A DNA stretch of 64,000 nucleotides, from assembly GCA_963778465.1 (NCBI GenBank), contig CAVZUK010000003.1:1612001-1676000 (forward strand), given 5' to 3'. Source of the stretch: CAVZBW01 sp963778465. Lineage in GTDB: Bacteria; Actinomycetota; Acidimicrobiia; Acidimicrobiales; RAAP-2. This document shows, one piece after another, positions 57,693-64,000 of this stretch; position 1 is the first letter of the stretch; each line of letters starts with the position of its first letter. A program made the translations under genes and the position numbers. A model generated the notes under the pieces. The model did not search any database, was not told where the DNA came from, and saw only the letters and a list, made by a program, of their open reading frames with translations.

Positions 57693-58631
57693 ATGGTCTA
57701 CGTCCTCGCGGTCGCGGCTGCTCTCGCCAACGCCCTCACGAGCATCTTTCAGCGCATCGGCGTGGAGGACGCCCCCGAGGACACGACGCTGCGGTTGAGC
57801 CTGCTGGCGCACGCCATCCGTCGCGGGATCTGGCTCCTCGGCTTCGCGCTCATGGTGGTCTCCTTCGTGATGCAGGCCATCGCCCTGCACCTCGGCTCGC
57901 TCACCTCGGTGCAGCCGATCCTCACGACGGAGCTGCCGTTCCTCGTGCTCATCCTCGTGGTGTGGTTCCAGGTCAAGGTCGGGCTCCGCGAGTGGGTCCT
58001 CGCCGTGGCCGCGGCGGCCGGCCTGGCCGGCTTCCTCTACTTCGCCGCCCCCGTTCCCGGGAAGTCGGTCCCCGGGGGGGCGGCGTGGGCCCAGGTCGGG
58101 GGCGCCTGTGCGCTCGCCATCGTGGCCTGCGTCCTGCTGACCCGCTTCGGGCCGCGGTGGTGGCGGGCCGCCATGTTCGGTGCGGCGGCGGCCATCGGCT
58201 ACGCCTTCACCGCCGCGCTGACCAAGCAGGTCACCGCGTTCATCGCCAAGGACTGGACGTCGATGTTCGTGCACTGGCAGACCTACATGCTCGCCGTGGG
58301 CGGCGTGCTGTCTGTCTTCCTCGCGCAGAACGCCTACCACGCCGGACCCATCGCGGCCTCCCAGTCCACGCTCGTGCTGGTCGACCCGCTGGCGAGCATC
58401 CTGATCGGCCTCGGGCTCTTCAACGACTTCGTCCGGACGTCGGAGCCGTGGGGCGCGCTCGAGGCGGCGTCGCTGCTCGTCATGTTCCTCGGGGCCGGGC
58501 TCCTGTGCCAGTCCCCGTTGGTGAGCGGGGTCAAGGGCGAGGACGCCGAATACCACGAAATGCTGTCGTCCAAGGGACGCTCGCGGGTGCGCGAGGAGCA
58601 GCAGCCCGTCCTTCCCTCCGACCTCGCCTGA
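57693..58631 (+). CDS. DMT-superfamily (EamA-like) membrane transporter
   Basis: 312 residues with about nine TM helices in the pattern of the drug/metabolite transporter group, closest in look to the DMT/NipA-like actinobacterial proteins. Inner helices contain LGSLTSVQPILTTELPFL and AGPIAASQSTLVLVDPLAS, the two repeat-related motifs. The C-terminal tail of about 35 residues is cytoplasmic and charged. The substrate is unknown. It is convergent with the ArsB-like gene. Confidence 0.83.
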   Translation: MVYVLAVAAALANALTSIFQRIGVEDAPEDTTLRLSLLAHAIRRGIWLLGFALMVVSFVMQAIALHLGSLTSVQPILTTELPFLVLILVVWFQVKVGLREWVLAVAAAAGLAGFLYFAAPVPGKSVPGGAAWAQVGGACALAIVACVLLTRFGPRWWRAAMFGAAAAIGYAFTAALTKQVTAFIAKDWTSMFVHWQTYMLAVGGVLSVFLAQNAYHAGPIAASQSTLVLVDPLASILIGLGLFNDFVRTSEPWGALEAASLLVMFLGAGLLCQSPLVSGVKGEDAEYHEMLSSKGRSRVREEQQPVLPSDLA

Positions 58632-58658
58632 CCGGGGACCCGGCGCCCGCCGGCGGGT

Positions 58659-59820
58659 TCAGTGCGCTGCGGCGAGCGCGGCGAGGGCCGCGGCCATCGA
58701 GACGGGGACGACCACGAGCCCGAGACGCGTCATGCGGGTCCACGACGGTCGTGCCCCGGCCAGGCGGCCCACCTGGAGCCAGAGGAGGCCCGCGAGGGCT
58801 CCGGTGGCGACGAGATTGGGCCCGAGGTTGAGCCCGACGAGCAACGCGTAGGGGTCCTTTGGGGGGCGGGCGGCGAGGAGCGAGGCGGCGGGCAGGTTGT
58901 TGCACGCCGCGCTCGAGCAACCCGGCAAACGCCGCCGATTCCCACGACGACATCGTGGCGAGGAGGTCGGCCGGGCCGGACCAGACCCGGCCCAGCGTGC
59001 CGAGCCCGACGGCAAGGCCGAAGAGGCCGATCACGACGGGGAGGTTGAGCCCTGCGGCGGCCCGGGGCCAGCCGATGCGATGCTCCCACAGGCGCCTCCC
59101 CATGGCCGCCGCGCCGAGGCCGGCCACGACGAGTGCCATCGGTGCGGGCGGGAGGACGACGACCGCCACGATCGCGGCCGCGACGCACGCCAGGCCCACC
59201 CCGACCCTCGGCCTCGGGATGGGGTCCGTGTCGGGCTCGGGACTCGGTGCCAGCTCCCTGCGGAAGGCCACGAGCACGACGATCGTGACCGCCGCCACCG
59301 AGGCCAGCCACACCGGCAGCATGTGCCGTGCGAAGTCGGCGCCCGACTCGTGGGTGCGCCCGAGCACGATCAGGTTGGTGAGGTTGGAGCCCGGCAGGAG
59401 GAGCGAGGCGCCGTTGGCGAGGAAGACCGAGAGGTAGAGGAGAGGGGCCTCGCTGATCCGTCGGCGCCGCGCCGCGTGGAGGAGCACCGGGGTGAGGAAG
59501 GCGACGGAGGTGTCGAGGTTGAGGACGGCGGTGACCGACGCGACCAGGACGGCGGAGGCGAGCAAGAGGCCCGCACTGCGCCGAACCCGGCTGCCGATCC
59601 ATTCCCCGGCAGCTTGGAAGAGCCCGTCTTCCCAGGCCACCTGGCCGAGGACGAGCAGACCGGTCACGAGGAGGAACGGCGGCCAGTCCTGGCGGGCCGC
59701 GCTGCCCGCGTGATCCGCCGCGGCTACGGCCGCGATCACGGCTGCCGCCGAGCCGACGGCGAGGAACAGCCAGCGCGCCGGTGCCGCGCCCCGGGCCGCT
59801 GCCGAAACGGCTCGGCTCAA
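58659..59820 (-). pseudogene. ArsB/NhaD-like (SLC13-type) transporter, single frameshift
   Basis: Membrane transporter of about 386 residues when repaired. The first frame from TTG 59820 has the family blocks VTAVLNLDTSVAFLTPVLLH and LLLPGSNLTNLIVLGR and runs to SSWESAAFAGLLERG. The +1 frame continues with SSAACNNLPAASLLAARPPK and ends AALAAAH at 58659. Removing one base near 58917 gives FAGL-SSAACNNLPAAS, the expected second half-motif. It resembles arsenite or Na+/H+ antiporter ArsB-type proteins; no arsR or arsC is near. The TTG start overlaps the epimerase stop as TTGA. Confidence 0.8.
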
Positions 59821-60731
59821 CCCGGAACGTCGTCCAGGATCGCCCGCAACGCCGCCGAGATCTCGGGGTCGGCGAACGCATGGCCGATGCTTGTCAGGAC
59901 CTGTGGCTCCGCCCGCTGGCTCGAGAGCAGCACCTCCGAGGCCATCTCCGCTCCGAGCGCCAGCCGGAGGGCCGGCTCGGGAACGGCGAGCACGGCGGGC
60001 CGCCCGAGCGCCCGACCGAGGGCGCGGGTGAGCTCGGCGTTGCGCACCGGCTGCGGGGCGACGAGGTTGACCGGACCGGCCACCCGCTCGTCGTCGAGCG
60101 TCCTGGCGAGGGCGAGCACCTCGTCTCGGAGGGTGATCCAGCTCACGAATTGGCGCCCCGAGCCGAGACGACCACCGAGGGCCAGCCGGAAGAGGGGGAG
60201 CTGGCGGCGCAACGCCCCGCCGCCCCTCGCGAGGACGACGCCGCTGCGGGCGAGGACCGTGCGGGCGCCCGCCGCCCGAGCGGGCTCTGTCGCGGCCTCC
60301 CACCTCCGGCACAGGTCGGCCAGGAACCCGCTCCCCGGCCCGCTCGTCTCCGTGAGCACCTCGTCGCCGCGATCGCCGTAGTACCCGACGGCGGAGGCGT
60401 TGACCAGCGCCGACGGGGCGGGTCGGAGGTCGGCGACCAGTCGGGCCAGCAGGCCGGTGGTCTGCAGCCGGCTCTCCAGGAGGGAGCGGCGCCATGCGTC
60501 CGTCCACCGACGATCGCCGATCCCGGACCCGGCGAGGTTGACGACGGCGTCGAAGGGGCCGAGATCCTCGAGGACCGTGCGGTCGAGCCAACCCGCCGGG
60601 GGGTCCCAGCCGATCTCGCGCTGCGCCGGCGTCCCCCGGACGAGGCGGACCACCTCGTCGCCGCGGCCGGTGAGGTGATCGCGAAAGGCGGATCCGATCA
60701 TCCCGTGCGACCCTGCCATCAACACCCTCAT
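59817..60731 (-). CDS. TIGR01777-family NAD-dependent epimerase/dehydratase-like protein
   Basis: 304 residues. N-terminal Rossmann-type domain (MRVLMAGSHGMIGSAFRDHL) with NLAGSGIGDRRW and NASAVGYYGDRGDEVLTE, then the C-terminal DUF1731 domain (LGAEMASEVLLSSQRAEPQVL). The family is common and lacks a firm function; the classic YxxxK pair is not seen. Starts by ATGA overlap with the upstream hydrolase and is followed by the TTGA-coupled transporter. Confidence 0.88.
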   Translation of the reverse strand: MRVLMAGSHGMIGSAFRDHLTGRGDEVVRLVRGTPAQREIGWDPPAGWLDRTVLEDLGPFDAVVNLAGSGIGDRRWTDAWRRSLLESRLQTTGLLARLVADLRPAPSALVNASAVGYYGDRGDEVLTETSGPGSGFLADLCRRWEAATEPARAAGARTVLARSGVVLARGGGALRRQLPLFRLALGGRLGSGRQFVSWITLRDEVLALARTLDDERVAGPVNLVAPQPVRNAELTRALGRALGRPAVLAVPEPALRLALGAEMASEVLLSSQRAEPQVLTSIGHAFADPEISAALRAILDDVPG

Positions 60732-61573
60732 CCCGCGGCCTCCCGTCTCTTCGTACCCCGTCGCATCACCTCCCGAACGAGCAGCGCGAACTGCGTCGGG
60801 TGCGAGAGGTGCGCGCCGTGGCCGGCCGAGGGCATCTCGACGAGCGTCGCGTCGCGCAGGCGTTGCGAGAGCCACCTCGTCCCCTCGACGTGGTGCCGGG
60901 CGCTGTCCGCCCCGCCGTGCCCGAGGATCGCCGGAGCCGCCAGCGCCGTCAGATCGAAGGGGGCCTCGTCGAGGGCTCGGAACTCGGCCATCATCGCCGG
61001 CCCGTCGGCCCGACGGGAGGCCCGCTCTCGCTCGGGGAGGCGCTCCCACGAGCGATCGCCCACCATCCGGCGGAAGAAGCGCTCCGCCTCGAGCCCCGGG
61101 TCGGCGGCATCGTCGCGCCCGCGGCCGCCCCGGCGGAACCCGAGCCAGGGGAGAGGGGGCTCGTAGGCGCCGACCGCCGCGACGAGATCCGGGCGCTCCA
61201 CGGCGGCGCCCAGTGCGATCAGGCCGCCCAGGCTGTGCCCCACCACGGCGATCGGTGCGGTCGGCGCCTCCGCCCGGAGGGCCTCGAGGACGCCGACGAG
61301 GTCGTCGGCGTGCCCGCCGACGTCCGCCGGGGGTCCCGCCGACCTGGATCGCTGGTAACCACGGCGGTCGTAGGTGATCGAGGTCACGTCGTCGAGGCGC
61401 CGGACCACCCGCCGGAAGCTGTCGCCCCGGTCGAGCGAGCCGTGCACGAGCACCACCGCTGCCGCTTCCTCGTGGCCGCGAGCGGTGGGATGGCCGGGGG
61501 GAAGTGACACGACCCGTGCAGGAGCCGAGGGCGGGTGGACGACAACATGGAGGTCAGCAGGGGCGTTGGCCAC
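60728..61573 (-). CDS. Alpha/beta hydrolase
   Basis: 281 residues. VVLVHGSLDRGDSFRRV (oxyanion HG), YDRRGYQRS, the nucleophile elbow GHSLGG, and a late histidine in SAGHGAHLSHP. The acid fits the GHGGADSARH region. Resembles bromoperoxidase/esterase-type hydrolases; substrate unknown. The GTG start at 61573 was chosen because a TAGCGT box stands 7 nt upstream on this strand; the longer open frame overlaps the divergent kgd gene. Confidence 0.83.
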   Translation of the reverse strand: MANAPADLHVVVHPPSAPARVVSLPPGHPTARGHEEAAAVVLVHGSLDRGDSFRRVVRRLDDVTSITYDRRGYQRSRSAGPPADVGGHADDLVGVLEALRAEAPTAPIAVVGHSLGGLIALGAAVERPDLVAAVGAYEPPLPWLGFRRGGRGRDDAADPGLEAERFFRRMVGDRSWERLPERERASRRADGPAMMAEFRALDEAPFDLTALAAPAILGHGGADSARHHVEGTRWLSQRLRDATLVEMPSAGHGAHLSHPTQFALLVREVMRRGTKRREAAG

Positions 61574-61580
61574 CTCGTCG

Positions 61581-61586
61581 ACGCTA
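61581..61586 (-). promoter_or_regulatory. Putative -10 box (TAGCGT) for the alpha/beta hydrolase operon
   Basis: On the minus strand TAGCGT lies 7 nt before the GTG at 61573, giving a leaderless start. Confidence 0.4.
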
Positions 61587-61639
61587 CCGGGAGGCCGTCT
61601 GGGCCGGTTCGAAAGGGTTGCCGGGGGGGTGCCTGCCGG

Positions 61640-61645
61640 TAGGGT
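61640..61645 (+). promoter_or_regulatory. Putative -10 box (TAGGGT) for leaderless kgd
   Basis: TAGGGTTGACGCCATG runs from the box to the start codon and differs by one base from the birA stretch at 8841. Confidence 0.5.
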
Positions 61646-61652
61646 TGACGCC

Positions 61653-64000
61653 ATGGAGGACGAGAGGGCCAGCGCTTCGACCAGCACTGCTGGCCCCAGG
61701 AGCTCCCCTTTCTCCGGCGGGGCCTTCGGACCCAACGCCTGGCTGGTCGACGACATGTACCAGCGGTTCTTGGAAGATCCGGGGGCGGTGAGCGAGAGCT
61801 GGAGAGAGTTCTTCGCCGACTACCCCCGGGGAGCTGGGGCCACCGCGACGCCGGCCGTGCCGCCTGCGCCGGCCCCGGAGGCCGCTCCTGCACCGGCGCC
61901 CGCTCCGGTCCCCTCCGCTGCCGCCCCGCCTCCTCCCGCGCCGGCTCCGGCTCCGGCTCCGGCTCCGGCAACCCCGCCACAGCCCGTGGCCGAGGGCGAC
62001 GAGGTGGTCGCCCTGCGCGGGGCCGCGGGGCGGATCGTCTCCAACATGAAGGCGAGCCTCGAGGTCCCGACCGCCACCAGCGTCCGCAACGTGCCGGCCC
62101 GACTCCTGGAGGTCAACCGGCGGATCCTGAACAACCACCTCGAGCGGACCTCCGGCGCCAAGGTGAGCTTCACCCACCTGATCGGCTACGCCGTCGTGCG
62201 GGCTCTCGGCCAGGTACCGGCCCTCAACTCGAGTTTCGTCGAGGACGCGGACGGCAGGGGCACGCCGGGCGTGGTGCACCACTCGCACGTGGGTCTCGGC
62301 ATCGCCGTCGACCACGAGCGTCCCGACGGGACCCGAACCCTCCTCGTGCCCTGCATCGCCAGCGCCGACACCTTGGACTTCCGCAGCTTCGTGCTGGTGT
62401 ACGAGGAGCTGATCCGCAAGGTCCACACGAACAAGCTCTCGCCCGACGACTTCCGGGGGACGACGGTGTCCCTCACCAATCCGGGCACCCTCGGCACCGC
62501 CCAGTCGGTCCCGCGGCTCATGGCCGGCCAGGGGGCCATCGTGGGCGTCGGGGCCCTGGCCTACCCGGCGGGCTTCGAGGCCGCCGATCCCCAGACGATC
62601 GCCGAGCTCGGCATCGGCAAGGCGCTCACGCTCACCTCCACCTACGACCACCGGATCATCCAGGGCGCGGAGTCGGGTCTCTTCCTGGCCAAGGTGGCGG
62701 GCTTCCTCGCCGGCGAGGACGGCTTCTACGACGAGGTCTTCTCCTCCATGGGGGTCCCCTACGAGCCCGCCCGGTGGCACGCCGACGTCAACGCCGACGG
62801 CGCCTGGCCGACGAGCCAGCACGAGCGTGCGCTCAAGCAGGTCCACGTCGAGTCCCTCATCAACATGTACCGGGTCCGCGGGCACCTGATGGCGCACCTC
62901 GATCCCCTCGAGATCGAGCCGCCGGACCTGCATCCCGAGCTCGATCCCCTGACCTACGGCCTGAGCATCTGGGACCTGCCCCGCCGCTTCGTCGCGGACG
63001 GGCTGGCCGGTCGAGACGTCGCCACGCTGGACCAGATCCTCCACATCCTGCGCGACGCCTACTGCCGCACGCTCGGGATCGAGTACATGCACATCCAGGA
63101 TCCCGAGCAAAAGCGCTGGATCCAGCACCAGGTCGAGGGAGTGACCACGTCGCTCAGCTCCGACGAGCAGCACCACATCCTGGAGCGCCTCAACGCGGCG
63201 GAGGTCTTCGAGCGCTTCCTGCACAGCCGCTACATCGGGCAGAAGCGCTTCGGGCTCGAGGGCGCAGAGTCCGTCATCGTCCTGCTCGACGCCCTCCTCG
63301 ACGAGGCCGCGCAGGCCGGGACCTCGGAGGTGGTGATGGGGATGGCCCACCGGGGCCGCCTCAACGTCCTCGCCAACATCGTCGGCAAGTCCTACCGGGA
63401 GATCTTCGAGGAGTTCGAGGGCAACCTCGACCCGGAGTCCGTGCAGGGCTCCGGCGACGTCAAGTACCACAAGGGCGCGCAGGGCAAGTTCACCGGGCGC
63501 TCGGGCATCGACCTGCCGATCACGGTGGCGTCCAACCCGTCGCACCTCGAGGCCGTCGACCCGGTGGTGGTCGGCATGGCGCGGGCCAAGCAGGACCGGT
63601 TGGTCCCCCCGAGCGACGGGACCACCTCGGCGGTCTTCCGCACGGGCGATCAGTTCCCGGTGCTCTCGCTGCTGCTCCACGGGGACGCCGCATTCGCCGG
63701 TCAGGGTGTGGTCGCGGAGACCCTCAACCTGTCGGGCCTGTCCGGCTACCGCACCGGTGGCACGGTCCACGTCGTGATCAACAACCAGCTCGGGTTCACC
63801 ACCGCCCCCGAGGCGGCCCGCACGTCGTGGTACCCGACGGACGTGGCCAAGATGGTCCAATCACCCGTCTTCCACGTGAACGGCGACGACCCCGAGGCGT
63901 GCGTGCGCGCCGCCCGCCTGGCCCTCGGGTTCCGCAACGCCTTCCACAAGGACGTGGTCATCGATCTCGTCTCCTACCGCCGGCACGGCCACAACGAGGG
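61653..64000 (+). CDS. kgd: Multifunctional 2-oxoglutarate decarboxylase/dehydrogenase E1-E2 fusion (Kgd), 3' end cut
   Basis: Fused 2-oxoglutarate metabolising enzyme of the actinobacterial type. 782 codons are present; the frame is open at the window end and several hundred more are expected. Order: a short N-terminal helix (NAWLVDDMYQRFLEDPGAV), a Pro/Ala linker in which AP pairs repeat, an E2-type acyltransferase domain with catalytic H333 in TYDHRII, then the E1 part with MYRVRGHLMAHLDPL and GMAHRGRLNVLANIVGK (thiamine diphosphate region). The lipoyl domain of normal E2 proteins is absent, as in Mycobacterium Kgd. GarA (FHA) regulation known in mycobacteria is not visible here. Confidence 0.94.
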   Translation, partial: MEDERASASTSTAGPRSSPFSGGAFGPNAWLVDDMYQRFLEDPGAVSESWREFFADYPRGAGATATPAVPPAPAPEAAPAPAPAPVPSAAAPPPPAPAPAPAPAPATPPQPVAEGDEVVALRGAAGRIVSNMKASLEVPTATSVRNVPARLLEVNRRILNNHLERTSGAKVSFTHLIGYAVVRALGQVPALNSSFVEDADGRGTPGVVHHSHVGLGIAVDHERPDGTRTLLVPCIASADTLDFRSFVLVYEELIRKVHTNKLSPDDFRGTTVSLTNPGTLGTAQSVPRLMAGQGAIVGVGALAYPAGFEAADPQTIAELGIGKALTLTSTYDHRIIQGAESGLFLAKVAGFLAGEDGFYDEVFSSMGVPYEPARWHADVNADGAWPTSQHERALKQVHVESLINMYRVRGHLMAHLDPLEIEPPDLHPELDPLTYGLSIWDLPRRFVADGLAGRDVATLDQILHILRDAYCRTLGIEYMHIQDPEQKRWIQHQVEGVTTSLSSDEQHHILERLNAAEVFERFLHSRYIGQKRFGLEGAESVIVLLDALLDEAAQAGTSEVVMGMAHRGRLNVLANIVGKSYREIFEEFEGNLDPESVQGSGDVKYHKGAQGKFTGRSGIDLPITVASNPSHLEAVDPVVVGMARAKQDRLVPPSDGTTSAVFRTGDQFPVLSLLLHGDAAFAGQGVVAETLNLSGLSGYRTGGTVHVVINNQLGFTTAPEAARTSWYPTDVAKMVQSPVFHVNGDDPEACVRAARLALGFRNAFHKDVVIDLVSYRRHGHNE

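Noticed and set aside
1..64000. CRISPR arrays, tRNA or rRNA genes
   Set aside because: No regularly spaced repeats of 24-40 bp, and no cloverleaf or rRNA-like sequence was recognised by eye; a tRNAscan or Infernal run would be the decisive test.

Overview
High-GC (about 70 percent) chromosomal DNA from an actinomycetote, most likely an uncultured member of the Acidimicrobiia or a relative. The evidence is the fused 2-oxoglutarate decarboxylase/dehydrogenase (Kgd type), a PafB-PafC-like WYL fusion, F420 biosynthesis (CofC/FbiD), a mycobacterial-type steroid CD-ring gene trio, an Rv1264-type cyclase, many GTG starts, 4-base ATGA/GTGA/TTGA overlaps, and numerous start codons sitting 7-11 nt behind a TANNNT box with no Shine-Dalgarno sequence (leaderless transcription).

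Layout. 1-9642: lipid and propionyl-CoA metabolism (acyl-CoA synthetase, PHA synthase and a divergent XRE regulator, methylmalonyl-CoA mutase large subunit, ABM protein, M20 amidohydrolase, biotin-dependent carboxylase alpha subunit, divergent BirA). 9674-15632: nucleotide-sugar and glycan operon (RmlB, RmlD, UDP-glucose dehydrogenase, UDP-xylose synthase, two GT2 enzymes). 15634-15790: a conserved-looking structured RNA, probably raiA-type, in the slot where hpf/raiA normally precedes secA. 16035-21896: secA, prfB, ftsE, ftsX. 21935-25852: SGNH acyltransferase, SnoaL-like protein, SSB paralogue, MsrB. 25890-30760: fadE30-ipdF-fadD3-like steroid CD-ring genes plus a zinc alcohol dehydrogenase behind a perfect 17-bp palindrome. 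30806-41966: hydrolase, RmlA, Dxs, thioesterase, TldD/TldE, FmdB, MoaC, a flippase-like membrane protein, a lipoprotein and CtaG. 42018-48020: WYL regulator, a relaxase-only MobF protein, a convergent VirD4-like coupling protein and a histone-H1-like Lys/Ala repeat protein. 48156-55345: PIG-L deacetylase, CofC, class III adenylate cyclase, GH38 alpha-mannosidase, MatB-like ligase. 55346-56415: an intact IS481-family element with a CTAG target duplication at the matB stop codon. 56457-64000: RpiB-like, RNase HII, DMT transporter, ArsB-like transporter, TIGR01777 epimerase, alpha/beta hydrolase and the 5' part of kgd/sucA.

Four conserved genes carry small indels: secA has a self-compensating +1/-1 pair, and fadE30, the GH38 gene and the ArsB-like gene each have a single frameshift. 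Most lie in C/G-rich stretches, so they look more like assembly errors than true pseudogenes, but this cannot be settled from sequence alone.

The most unusual items are the structured RNA upstream of secA, the relaxase/coupling-protein pair with no other transfer genes, the palindromic operator of the steroid cluster, and the repeated leaderless promoter box. No rRNA, tRNA or CRISPR array was recognised.
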